Shown one piece after another: positions 1-7,287 of a stretch of DNA of 14,354 bases. Location of the stretch: the NCBI GenBank assembly GCA_027076245.1, contig JALTKC010000367.1, positions 1-14,354 of the forward strand, read 5' to 3'. A program made the translations under genes and the position numbers. Position 1 is the stretch's first letter. Each line of letters opens with the position of its first letter. A model generated the notes under the pieces. It saw nothing but the letters and a program-made list of their open reading frames with translations, made no database searches and was not told the DNA's origin. The stretch is from Gammaproteobacteria bacterium (lineage in GTDB: Bacteria > Pseudomonadota > Gammaproteobacteria > GRL18).

Positions 1-246
1 TAAAGCTCTTAATAATTCAGCAAGCTGATCAGCCGCAGCCACTGGACTGATGGTTTGTTTTATTAACTGCTGTTCCAGAGAGCGCCAGGGATTTAAATAA
101 ACTGTTTTGTAATACCATAAGAACAACACCAGTACAGCAGTCAATAATAAGCCCATCATCACTATTGAGCCTGTACTGAATAGCATAGCAGATGGTAATT
201 GTGGAATAAAAATATCCGCCAGATTGTCAGCCTGAGAAACCCGCAT
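1..246 (-). CDS. DUF4381 domain protein, partial (C-terminus beyond the window)
   Basis: This reading frame is open to the window edge, so only the first 82 residues are visible. It starts with ATG at 246-244, one base after the TAA stop of the DUF58 gene (TAATATG), a spacing typical of translational coupling. The visible part has a short polar N-terminus, a hydrophobic segment at about residues 20-46 (one membrane span), then a positively charged cytoplasmic stretch containing NPWRSLEQQL. This N-terminal transmembrane layout, and the position directly after MoxR and DUF58 genes, match DUF4381 proteins, small membrane partners in MoxR/Bat-type operons. Their biochemical role is not established; a part in a membrane complex with von Willebrand proteins is inferred from gene order. 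The family call rests on context more than on sequence, and the missing C-terminus prevents confirmation. Confidence 0.7.
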   Translation of the reverse strand, partial: MRVSQADNLADIFIPQLPSAMLFSTGSIVMMGLLLTAVLVLFLWYYKTVYLNPWRSLEQQLIKQTISPVAAADQLAELLRAL

Positions 247-247
247 A

Positions 248-1153
248 TTAACCTGCCCGCCGTTGTGGATTTAGATTGTCCTGCGCAGTGGAAACCAGGC
301 TGAAATCAATCGATGACTGCTTAAATAAATCAATAAGCATTTTAAAACGTGCCTCAATTAACGGGTTTAACAAAGGCTGTTGAGACCTCTTAAGATTAAA
401 AACCGATTGCTTCCAGACAAGTTCAATGTCGCTGCTAAATTCCACACTTTGTTCTGAAGGATCTACAATACAAAATGCCTGACAGACACAGTAACGCCCC
501 AGTGCCAGCAGTGTTTTTTTATGCTGCTGTTTAAGGGAGTTAAAATCAGATAATAAAACCAGATCACTGTCCTGCACAATGTGCTGTTTTATACCGGCAA
601 TGATATGCGGCCAGTCGGGTACATGCTCAGAGGGTTCCGGTGGACACGGCTGATTGGCCTGCCTGAGCATGGATTTCAGACTATTAAGACCAGACTGTGC
701 AGGCAGCCAGTGATGTTTGTTGTCCAGAATAATAAAAGCAACCTGCCGCTGTTCCTTAATAGCCTGAGCCCCCAGAAGTACCGCAAGACGCAGCGCCTGA
801 GCCGCTTTAAGACGACTGCGTGTGGCATAACGCATGGAAGTGGAACGATCAAGTAAAATACACAGAGGACGGGATAATTCATTATAAAAGGTTCTGACCA
901 GTGGCGCAGTTGATCGGGCAGTGGCCCGCCAGTCAATAATACGGGGATCATCGCCGGGATAATAGTCCCGAACTTCTGCAAAATCAGAGCCAGAGCCTAT
1001 GCTGTCAGACACGGTTTCACCACTTTGATGAGAGCTTAAAATCTTTTTATAAACACGGTCGAGTGGTTTAGTGGCCAGTTGAATAAGCCGATTAATTTCA
1101 GAATCACTGAGCAGGTTTTGTGTAATTAAAGGGTGTCCGGAAAAAAAAGCCAT
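248..1153 (-). CDS. DUF58 domain-containing protein
   Basis: The product is about 301 residues. The family signature YYPGDDPRIIDWRATARS lies near residues 64-81. It is followed by a von Willebrand A-like segment with DRSTSM (residues 102-107), which resembles a MIDAS metal-binding DxSxS motif. DUF58 proteins normally sit beside MoxR ATPases and are thought to work with them in protein-complex assembly or envelope stress functions; the exact role is unproven. The frame stays open upstream to 1276, but that extension overlaps the end of the moxR gene. I therefore chose ATG at 1153-1151, which leaves a 16-base gap after the moxR stop. No clear Shine-Dalgarno precedes this ATG, so translation may depend on ribosomes finishing moxR. 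The start is the least certain part; the family assignment is solid. Confidence 0.88.
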   Translation of the reverse strand: MAFFSGHPLITQNLLSDSEINRLIQLATKPLDRVYKKILSSHQSGETVSDSIGSGSDFAEVRDYYPGDDPRIIDWRATARSTAPLVRTFYNELSRPLCILLDRSTSMRYATRSRLKAAQALRLAVLLGAQAIKEQRQVAFIILDNKHHWLPAQSGLNSLKSMLRQANQPCPPEPSEHVPDWPHIIAGIKQHIVQDSDLVLLSDFNSLKQQHKKTLLALGRYCVCQAFCIVDPSEQSVEFSSDIELVWKQSVFNLKRSQQPLLNPLIEARFKMLIDLFKQSSIDFSLVSTAQDNLNPQRRAG

Positions 1154-1169
1154 AAAAAAGGGAGATGGT

Positions 1170-2132
1170 TCAGGGTTGGCTGATGGTATCAAGCAGACTG
1201 TTGATAATGGTATCCGCATTAATATCTTCAGCCTGGGCTGAAAAGTCCAGTACAATACGATGACGCAATACATCACCTGCCAGTTCTGTTATATCTTCCG
1301 GTATCACATAGTCACGTTCATCAAGAAAGGCTCTGGCCATAGCGGATCTAAGCAATGCAATAGAGGCTCTTGGAGATGCGCCTGTTACGATCATATCTCC
1401 CCATTGAGGCAGGTATTTAGCAAGATTACGGGTGGCCGTTACGACTTCAACCGCGTATCGCTCTATTTTTTCATCGATAAAAACGGCATTAACCTGCTCT
1501 CTTAAGGCCAGAACCTCAACTGGTTTTAGTACAGCAGTCAGACCTTCTTCCACATGACCTTCATGGGCTTTCCGGGCCCGTCGGGAAATTTCAATTTCCT
1601 GTTCCAGATCGGGATAGTCAAGAATGATCTGAAATAAAAAACGATCCAGTTGGGCTTCCGGCAGACGGTAAGTACCGGACTGCTCCAGCGGATTCTGGGT
1701 TGCCAGTACCATAAACAGCAGGGGCAGTGCCCGAGTAACACCGCCCACTGTTACCTGATGCTCAGCCATGGCTTCCAGTAAGGCTGACTGCACTTTTGGC
1801 GGTGCACGGTTGATTTCATCGGCCAGTAGAATTTCATGAAACAGCGGGCCGGGAATAAAACGAAACGTACCGGTAGAAGCATCATAGATATCACTGCCGG
1901 TTAAATCTCCGGGCATCAGATCAGGCGTAAACTGAACCCGCTGATACTGAGCATCCACACTGGTTGCCAGAGCATGAACAACCGTGGTTTTTGCAAGCCC
2001 GGGCGGCCCTTCCAGCAAAACATGACCACCGGCCAGAAGCGCTATTACCAGACGGTCAAGCAACGCCTCCTGCCCAACAATGACGGTACCCAGTCTGGCT
2101 CTTAAGTCATGCAGCAGTTTAATATCAGCCAT
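1170..2132 (-). CDS. MoxR family AAA+ ATPase
   Basis: This 320-residue protein is a typical full-length MoxR ATPase, thought to act as a cytoplasmic chaperone that remodels or activates partner proteins. Walker A is GPPGLAKT at residues 42-49. Walker B is LLADEIN at 102-108, sensor 1 is ATQNP at 144-148, and an arginine-finger region reads EAQLDRF at 159-165. The C-terminal part has the lid motif TGASPRAS. It is followed by DUF58 and DUF4381 genes, the standard MoxR operon order, which makes those proteins its likely partners. It follows the YdbL-like gene by 39 bases with no terminator visible, so it may belong to the longer transcript starting at cysM. A purine-rich AGAGGGGG lies about 20 bases before the ATG, further than ideal. 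Confidence 0.95.
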   Translation of the reverse strand: MADIKLLHDLRARLGTVIVGQEALLDRLVIALLAGGHVLLEGPPGLAKTTVVHALATSVDAQYQRVQFTPDLMPGDLTGSDIYDASTGTFRFIPGPLFHEILLADEINRAPPKVQSALLEAMAEHQVTVGGVTRALPLLFMVLATQNPLEQSGTYRLPEAQLDRFLFQIILDYPDLEQEIEISRRARKAHEGHVEEGLTAVLKPVEVLALREQVNAVFIDEKIERYAVEVVTATRNLAKYLPQWGDMIVTGASPRASIALLRSAMARAFLDERDYVIPEDITELAGDVLRHRIVLDFSAQAEDINADTIINSLLDTISQP

Positions 2133-2171
2133 ATTGGTTAATTATGCCTTTACCCCCTCTGTATGTGAAGA

Positions 2172-2825
2172 CTATTTCTTTTTCCATTGACCGGAAGAAG
2201 TCTGGTACATCCAGCCGGGAGATATTTTACGAACCCAGGTTTTAGCAAAGGTTTTCTGAATATCGGCCTGCCATTCAGGATGACCATTGGCTTTGGCTAT
2301 TTCACGGTACAGGTTCATACGATCCTTATTTTCTGCACTGATCAACTTTTTGGCAATAGATTTCTGTTTAAGTGATAAAGCTGAAGCATTGGCAATGGCT
2401 ATCAGTCCATTATTGGTAAAGCCGATGGCACCGGAATCATAAAATGGACGTAATTTAGTCTGTCTTTTTTTCATGCTGTTCTGTATGGCACGAATAGCGG
2501 GTGAGTCAATATTAAGGTTGGCCTGCCCGGCCGCATGAGCGGATGGAATAAAAAAGTCCGTTATGGACAAAATAACTCTTTGCGAAGGGCTTAGATAAAA
2601 GCTCTGAGTATTATCAGGGCTTTTCTGCTCATTTTCCTGAGCTGGCGGCTGTGAATTTCCGGTATTAAGCACATCATCAACAATTTTTTCCGCTGCTTTT
2701 TCTGCAGCTGCTGCAGGGAAGTATATATTGATGGTGACACAGGATGCCACACTTAAAGTCACCAGCAAAGCCAGAAAATACTGGCGCAGGCGGAACTGAT
2801 TATAAACAGACAGTCTGGTTTGCAT
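2172..2825 (-). CDS. YdbL-like DUF1318 lipoprotein
   Basis: The protein has 217 residues. A charged N-terminus and hydrophobic stretch end in the lipobox SVASC, predicting lipidation at Cys29. Valine at +2 suggests the outer membrane. Next comes the segment CVTINIYFPAAAAEKAAEKI and a Pro/Gln/Asn-rich linker. The last ~115 residues hold the YdbL/DUF1318 pattern (LRPFYDSGAIGFTNNGLIAI, then a conserved WVRKISPGWM near the end). E. coli YdbL is about 108 residues, so this one carries an extra N-terminal lipoprotein module. A PSAHAAG sequence just before the DUF1318 part resembles a signal-peptide cleavage site. The upstream neighbour is a YdbH-like gene, the known YdbH-YnbE-YdbL association in intermembrane lipid homeostasis. 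Shine-Dalgarno AGGA lies 7 bases before the ATG. The family call is good; function is inferred from E. coli. Confidence 0.82.
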   Translation of the reverse strand: MQTRLSVYNQFRLRQYFLALLVTLSVASCVTINIYFPAAAAEKAAEKIVDDVLNTGNSQPPAQENEQKSPDNTQSFYLSPSQRVILSITDFFIPSAHAAGQANLNIDSPAIRAIQNSMKKRQTKLRPFYDSGAIGFTNNGLIAIANASALSLKQKSIAKKLISAENKDRMNLYREIAKANGHPEWQADIQKTFAKTWVRKISPGWMYQTSSGQWKKK

Positions 2826-2958
2826 AAGATTATCCTTTAAAAACTTTTTTGGGATTGCTTTTTATTATAAATTGTTCTTAATTATAAAGAGTATAGCTGA
2901 ATTAAGCCTGAACCAGTAAAATGTTTGTAATATAATTAGAAGAAAGTCTGCAAAAAGC

Positions 2959-5208
2959 TTATTCAATAACGGCTTCATTAGCTGACTGAATATTCTTCAG
3001 TCGATTGATTAACACTTCCCAGTTAACCGCCTTCTGAAAACCCATCACATCAATTCTGGGCAGGCCGCTGCCTTTAACTATATAGTAGGCATTATCCCCT
3101 TTAGGTTCAACACCATCCATATAACAGGTATTGTTTTTTAATCGGCAGCTCAGGCCGATTTTGTCATAGCGGAAAGTTTCAAAGACACTTAGGAAACTAC
3201 GGGACAAAATCCCGGAGGCTCCACCCAGGCTGGACAGATTATCAATGGCTTTTTGGCTGATACGATGTCGGCTTTCGTCATTTTTGGGTGTTCCAAACGA
3301 CGCATTGAAGGCAACCGGCGACCAGTTGTAAAGTTCCAGATTGCGTATTTTGCCATCCATCCGCCCTTCTATTTCACCAAAATTAAAGGTTTTGGTGAGT
3401 GATTTAAGATCCAGGTTTAATAAGTCAATATTGGCGAAAAATCGGCCACGCTCATCCAGTGGGTGATCAATTTTTAAGTCCTTGAATATAATATTGCCGT
3501 CAAATACCCGCATCATCATGGCTCCGCCAACTGTCAGTCGGTGACGGGTATAAGTGGTTTCAGGTATTACCGCTGATAATTTACCATCCAGAAGCGGCCA
3601 GTTAAAATGTTCTGATATCAGCTTAAGGGATACCGGTTTTATCAGCCCGTCAATACTGATAATCATACCTGTGCTTTTATCCTGTTCAGAAACCGGCTCA
3701 CCAAGCCGGTTGAGTTGCAGACTGTTGATATGCAATGCCCCGTCAAACAGTGGAATGTCGGTTTCCTGCAGTAATTTAAGCTGATCACTAAAGGCTACAA
3801 ATTTTAGCCGGGTTGTGCCAAAGGGCAGTTTCGCAAGCTGAATTTCCTCCCAGTTAATGTGACTGACAGGACTATTGACTGAGTTTTTATGATTATTCCA
3901 GTTCAGTTCCCCGTTTAAATTGGTAACAGCAATTTTCTGATTAAAATCCAGATACAGCTCATTTAAAATGGTATTAAGCTGAATTTTTCTGCCGCGTCGG
4001 CCAAAGAACCCTTTAAGCTTACCTTCTAGCAGCAAACCTTCATATTCTGTGCCTTCCAGACTATTTTTTAAATACAGGTCGTTTAAACTTTGCAGATCAT
4101 TAAGGGTATAAGCAATGTGAAAATCCTGCAGGACAGAACTGCTGCCCGGCGTCAGTTCTGCCGATGCTTCTATGTCAAGTAATTTATCAATAGTTAACTT
4201 TATTCTATTGAATTTTAATGAGTTGTTAATATTGTCTTTAAGTAATTTCAGATACAGTTTTTCCTTTCCTGTAAACGAAAGATAAATATCATTCTGTAAT
4301 AACTCTCCCTTAATGCGATTAAGAGTCAAGGTGGTCTGGGTTTTCCGGGGAGTCATGGCATCGGAAGTGTAACGGAAATTAAAGGACAGTTTTTCAGCCA
4401 GGTTGTCAGTATCATTAGCACTATAGCTATAGTGTAAATTTCTTACCTTTCCTTTAATTTTTAATTGTTTTAGCCCTCCGGACTGCTCAACCTCCTGTTT
4501 AATGTTGTCTTTAGCAAACACCCCCTGCAAATGACCTGAAGCACTTAAACCAAATCTCTCATCAGATACTGAATTCATAAATTCGGGATAGTAATATTCA
4601 AAATAGGGTTTAAAGTCCTTAAACGCTAACTGGTCTGCATTAAAATCCACCAGCCATTGATCATTGAACAGTTTTAAATGGATACTGATTTTGCCCTTTC
4701 CGGTATTAATATCATTAATTGTTAAAACTAACTGCTGCTCAGCAAATGAATAACGGAAACTAAAATCTGAACTTTCTGCGGTTTGCTCAGGTAACAGCCC
4801 AAATAAAGAAATTTTTTGACCCTGACAGTGGATAAATCCCGGTTCCATTTCCAGACTTTGACAACTGAACTGCAGGTTTCGCAAGTGCTGATAAGGCTCC
4901 GGTAAGTTAAATTCTGCAAGAGACAGATGAAAAACAGCAGGAGTACTGCTGATATCCATATCAACACGTAATTTGTCCAGTGTTAAAGCATTTAAAAAAG
5001 CAGGTGTTTTAGAGCCTGAAGCTTTGTTTGATGATGTTGTTTCAAGAGGAATAATGATCTGATCGATGTTCAGAGAAACCAGACTAACGGCCTGACTCTT
5101 ATTAAGAATAAAAAGAGTAACCATTGTTGAAACAACAATAGTTGTAACCACAAAGAACAGAGCCACAAAAAGCCTTTTTCCTGACTTAAAGTGTGGCCAT
5201 AGATTCAT
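2959..5208 (-). CDS. YdbH-like AsmA-family envelope protein
   Basis: The 749-residue product begins with a positive N-terminus and one membrane anchor (about residues 13-35, FVALFFVVTTIVVSTMVTLF). The rest is a long beta-rich periplasmic region without enzyme motifs. The C-terminal third resembles AsmA/YdbH proteins: a repeated 'linking layer' pattern (FNFGEIEGRMDGKIRNLEL), then SQKAIDNLSSLGGASGILS, FRYDKIGLSCRLKNNTCYM and a closing GSGLPRIDVMGF. YdbH, with TamB and YhdP, is an AsmA-like bridge implicated in phospholipid transport between inner and outer membranes in E. coli. E. coli YdbH is longer (879 residues). Support comes from the adjacent DUF1318 (YdbL-like) gene. No separate ynbE-like gene was found in the 133 bases between the two. 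It starts 21 bases after the cysM stop, so the two are probably co-transcribed. YdbH rather than another AsmA-like branch is likely but not certain. Confidence 0.72.
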   Translation of the reverse strand: MNLWPHFKSGKRLFVALFFVVTTIVVSTMVTLFILNKSQAVSLVSLNIDQIIIPLETTSSNKASGSKTPAFLNALTLDKLRVDMDISSTPAVFHLSLAEFNLPEPYQHLRNLQFSCQSLEMEPGFIHCQGQKISLFGLLPEQTAESSDFSFRYSFAEQQLVLTINDINTGKGKISIHLKLFNDQWLVDFNADQLAFKDFKPYFEYYYPEFMNSVSDERFGLSASGHLQGVFAKDNIKQEVEQSGGLKQLKIKGKVRNLHYSYSANDTDNLAEKLSFNFRYTSDAMTPRKTQTTLTLNRIKGELLQNDIYLSFTGKEKLYLKLLKDNINNSLKFNRIKLTIDKLLDIEASAELTPGSSSVLQDFHIAYTLNDLQSLNDLYLKNSLEGTEYEGLLLEGKLKGFFGRRGRKIQLNTILNELYLDFNQKIAVTNLNGELNWNNHKNSVNSPVSHINWEEIQLAKLPFGTTRLKFVAFSDQLKLLQETDIPLFDGALHINSLQLNRLGEPVSEQDKSTGMIISIDGLIKPVSLKLISEHFNWPLLDGKLSAVIPETTYTRHRLTVGGAMMMRVFDGNIIFKDLKIDHPLDERGRFFANIDLLNLDLKSLTKTFNFGEIEGRMDGKIRNLELYNWSPVAFNASFGTPKNDESRHRISQKAIDNLSSLGGASGILSRSFLSVFETFRYDKIGLSCRLKNNTCYMDGVEPKGDNAYYIVKGSGLPRIDVMGFQKAVNWEVLINRLKNIQSANEAVIE

Positions 5209-5229
5209 TTTTAATGTTTTCCGGGAGAG

Positions 5230-6120
5230 TTAAGCAGGAAAAACACCGGTAGATAAATACCGATCCCCCCGGTCACAGATAATGACTACAATGGTCGCAT
5301 TTTCAACCGTTTTACTCAGATTAAGAGCGGCCGCTACCGCCCCGCCTGATGAAACGCCGGCAAATATGCCTTCTTTGGCCGCCAGTGCCCTTACTGTGTC
5401 TTCTGCGGACTGCTGATCAATATCCAGCAGCCTGTCCACTTCTTCAGGGTGGTAAATTTTTGGCAGGTATTCCTCAGGCCAGCGACGTATTCCGGGGATC
5501 TGAGAACCCTCAGTCGGCTGTACCCCAAGGATTTCAATATCCGGGTTCTGCTCTTTGAGAAAACGGGCGGTTCCCATAATGGTTCCCGTTGTGCCCATGG
5601 CACTGACAAAATGGGTGATCTCACCCTGGGTGTCTTTCCATATCTCAGGGCCGGTACCAAAATAATGGGCAGCCGGATTATCCGGGTTGGAAAACTGGTC
5701 CAGAACAATCCCCTTACCCTGTTGTTCCATCTCACGGGACAGGTCAATTGCCCCTTCCATACTGTCTTTTGCCGGAGTCAGAATAATGTCGGCACCAAAG
5801 GCTTTCATAACACCGCGCCGTTCTTCACTCATATTATCCGGCATAATAAGCACCATTTTATAACCTTTAATTGCAGCGGCCATGGCCAGGGCAATACCGG
5901 TATTACCGCTGGTGGCCTCTATCAGGGTATCTCCGGGCTTAATATCACCGCGTTGTTCAGCACGGGCAATCATACTCAGTGCCGGTCTGTCCTTAACCGA
6001 ACCGGCGGGATTATTGCCTTCAAGCTTGACCAGAATAGTATTGGTGGTTTCACCGGGCAGGCGTTGTAAACGAACCAGCGGAGTATTACCAACGAAGTCT
6101 TCTATAGTGGGGTATTTCAT
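5230..6120 (-). CDS. cysM: Cysteine synthase B (O-acetylserine sulfhydrylase)
   Basis: This 296-residue, cytoplasmic PLP enzyme makes cysteine from O-acetylserine and sulfide or thiosulfate. The PLP lysine is K43 in NPAGSVKDRP. The substrate and phosphate loops are TSGNTG (residues 70-75) and GTTGT (176-180), and GVSSGG lies at 255-260. IPGIRRWPEEYLP (208-220) and the short C-terminus with CDRGDRYLS fit the CysM branch better than CysK. Length is close to E. coli CysM (303). The start is ATG at 6120-6118 with AGG 8 bases upstream. It is the first gene of the leftward series and is divergent from the hpt gene. The intergenic stretch contains CTGTA-6-TACAG (6142-6157), a possible but unproven operator. 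Confidence in the function is high. Confidence 0.96.
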   Translation of the reverse strand: MKYPTIEDFVGNTPLVRLQRLPGETTNTILVKLEGNNPAGSVKDRPALSMIARAEQRGDIKPGDTLIEATSGNTGIALAMAAAIKGYKMVLIMPDNMSEERRGVMKAFGADIILTPAKDSMEGAIDLSREMEQQGKGIVLDQFSNPDNPAAHYFGTGPEIWKDTQGEITHFVSAMGTTGTIMGTARFLKEQNPDIEILGVQPTEGSQIPGIRRWPEEYLPKIYHPEEVDRLLDIDQQSAEDTVRALAAKEGIFAGVSSGGAVAAALNLSKTVENATIVVIICDRGDRYLSTGVFPA

Positions 6121-6192
6121 TTATACTGCCTATAAATGCACCTGTAATAAAATACAGTAATAAATTATAATTAATAAGCCAATTTGCATCTG

Positions 6193-6342
6193 TCCGTATA
6201 TTATTAACATACCTGGAACCTGGGAGTGCGGCCATCTTGCCCGCACCAGAAATAACTTAAAAATCGGTTTATTGACGTGGGCAGGATGCCCACGCTCCCA
6301 GGATGCACATTTAAAAATAAGTTAATAATCTAAATAAACGGA
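6193..6342. repeat. Imperfect inverted repeat (REP/MITE-like)
   Basis: Two 26-base arms, 6219-6244 (begins CCTGGGAG, ends TTGCCCGC) and 6277-6302 (begins GTGGGCAG, ends CTCCCAGG), are reverse complements at 21 of 26 positions by hand alignment. They are separated by 32 bases. The right arm itself folds as GTGGGCA-gga-TGCCCAC. Outside these, ATTATTAAC (6200-6208) is matched by GTTAATAAT (6321-6329), and TCCGT (6193-6197) by ACGGA (6338-6342). The symmetry therefore extends, with gaps, over about 150 bases. GC-rich arms in an AT-rich intergenic region, with no coding capacity, fit a dispersed palindromic element of REP-doublet or MITE type. No clear target-site duplication is seen. The rest of the 6121-6387 intergenic region holds the divergent cysM and hpt control sequences. 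Confidence 0.7.
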
Positions 6343-6350
6343 TATATATA
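6322..6350 (+). promoter_or_regulatory. Candidate hpt promoter
   Basis: TTAATA (6322-6327) and TATATA (6345-6350) are 17 bases apart, each matching the sigma-70 consensus at 4 of 6 positions. Transcription would start near 6357, about 30 bases before the ATG. The -35 lies in the outer arm of the inverted repeat. Weak hexamers in AT-rich DNA make this a tentative call. Confidence 0.25.
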
Positions 6351-6362
6351 ACATAATACTGT

Positions 6363-6377
6363 AAATAATCATTATTT
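6363..6377. promoter_or_regulatory. Palindrome in the hpt leader
   Basis: AAATAATCATTATTT is a perfect 7-1-7 palindrome ending immediately before the Shine-Dalgarno GGGAG (6378-6382) of the hpt gene. It could be an operator or an RNA hairpin affecting ribosome access. An AT-rich palindrome can also arise by chance in such sequence, so function is only suggested by its position. Confidence 0.3.
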
Positions 6378-6387
6378 GGGAGTATCA

Positions 6388-6732
6388 ATGCCTGAAAACC
6401 TCGACATTCTTAATCTACAGGCAGCACTTAAAGTGGTTTCCGGAAACAAAAAGCTGGCCGATGATTTACTGGCCATGTTTATAAAGGAAATTCCCAATTA
6501 TATACAAAGTGTTCAGGCACTTTTACAGGAAGACGATAAGGAAGAATTAAAAGCGGTAGTCCATAAAATTCACGGCGGCCTGCGTTATCTGGGGGCTCCG
6601 GCCTTAATGGCTGTGGTCAGTCAGACTGATGCCAGTCTGTTTGATTTAAGTGACACAGAATTAAATGAAAGCATTAGTCGGATTGTTTTTGAAATGCAGC
6701 GTATTGAAGAAACAGACTCATATCCGGAATAA
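6388..6732 (+). CDS. Stand-alone Hpt (histidine phosphotransfer) protein
   Basis: This 114-residue cytoplasmic protein consists almost entirely of one Hpt four-helix domain. The phospho-acceptor is His59 in VVHKIHGGLRYLGAPAL, matching the Hpt signature HxxxGxxxxxG. The flanking sequence (AALKVVSGNKKLADDLLAMF, residues 12-31) closely resembles the C-terminal Hpt of BarA/GacS hybrid kinases rather than free ArcB/YojN-type Hpts. I chose ATG 6388 because GGGAG lies 5 bases upstream; a TTG at 6376 in the same frame has no such site. It should pass phosphoryl groups between a hybrid kinase receiver and a response regulator. The partner cannot be deduced: the hybrid kinase at the right end of the window already has its own Hpt. 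It is divergent from cysM and convergent, with a 5-base gap, on the gene at 6738. Confidence 0.88.
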   Translation: MPENLDILNLQAALKVVSGNKKLADDLLAMFIKEIPNYIQSVQALLQEDDKEELKAVVHKIHGGLRYLGAPALMAVVSQTDASLFDLSDTELNESISRIVFEMQRIEETDSYPE

Positions 6733-6737
6733 AAACC

Positions 6738-7259
6738 CTACCTGGCCAGACCGGAGGCCACTTCTACTTTCCAGTTTAATTTATCCACAGGGACTTTATC
6801 CCCCAGTAAATTGTCATCCAGCAGCAGATAGGCTTCAATATCTCTGGATTTTTGCGCATCCAGCCGTGTTCTTACCGTATGCATCAGACTATTTATCAGC
6901 TCACACTGATCCAGTTTGGGGGCTTTGGTATTTTGCGGACAAATATAAAAAGAAACTTTTAATTCAACTGACTGGAGTCGATATTTAGACGATTGATTAG
7001 TAATTTTTGCGGTCAGTTTATAATAAGCACCATAAGCCCACTGATGCTTAATATCTGATATCTGGATTTGTTCAATAGGGATCAGGTTTTTGTGTATCTC
7101 AACCCGCTTGTCTTCATAGGAATACAGGAATACGGCCAGGGCGATTAATATCACAACCAGAGCTATTTCTATTTTACCGGCTTTAGGATTTTTTACAGTC
7201 AGCCAGGCCAGCAGAAATACGACAACTGATGCTGCAACCACCCCTATTATAAAGCCCAT
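6738..7259 (-). CDS. Hypothetical protein with two membrane segments
   Basis: The product is 173 residues and I do not recognise a named family. Hydrophobic segments lie at about residues 2-21 and 30-48, separated by a short charged loop (KNPKAGK). They are followed by a ~125-residue soluble domain, probably periplasmic. That domain is beta-rich, with YYKLTAKITNQSSKYRL and LQSVELKVSFYICP, which looks like a small immunoglobulin-like or FxLYD-type fold. Two cysteines (about 107 and 119) could form a disulfide. The frame also offers TTG one codon earlier, at 7262. ATG 7259 was chosen, with AGG 9 bases upstream. It starts 28 bases after the aroG stop, so the two are probably co-transcribed, but nothing in the sequence ties it to aromatic biosynthesis. 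Confidence 0.75.
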   Translation of the reverse strand: MGFIIGVVAASVVVFLLAWLTVKNPKAGKIEIALVVILIALAVFLYSYEDKRVEIHKNLIPIEQIQISDIKHQWAYGAYYKLTAKITNQSSKYRLQSVELKVSFYICPQNTKAPKLDQCELINSLMHTVRTRLDAQKSRDIEAYLLLDDNLLGDKVPVDKLNWKVEVASGLAR

Positions 7260-7287
7260 CAAGATTTACCTGTATTGATTATAATTA

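Noticed and set aside
1154..1276. N-terminal extension of the DUF58 frame into the moxR gene
   Set aside because: The extra 41 residues overlap the MoxR C-terminus, are unlike DUF58 proteins, and an ATG lies 16 bases after the moxR stop.
2826..2958. A hidden ynbE-like small lipoprotein gene
   Set aside because: No minus-strand frame with a start, lipobox and suitable length was found; only a ribosome site and a TATAAT-like box for the next gene.
5449..6069. 206-codon plus-strand frame opposite cysM
   Set aside because: It lies antisense to a fully convincing cysM, has no recognisable domain and no ribosome site, and shows shadow-frame composition.
6665..6988. 107-codon plus-strand frame over the hpt end and the 2-TM gene
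   Set aside because: It overlaps two better supported genes and has low-complexity, unrecognisable sequence.
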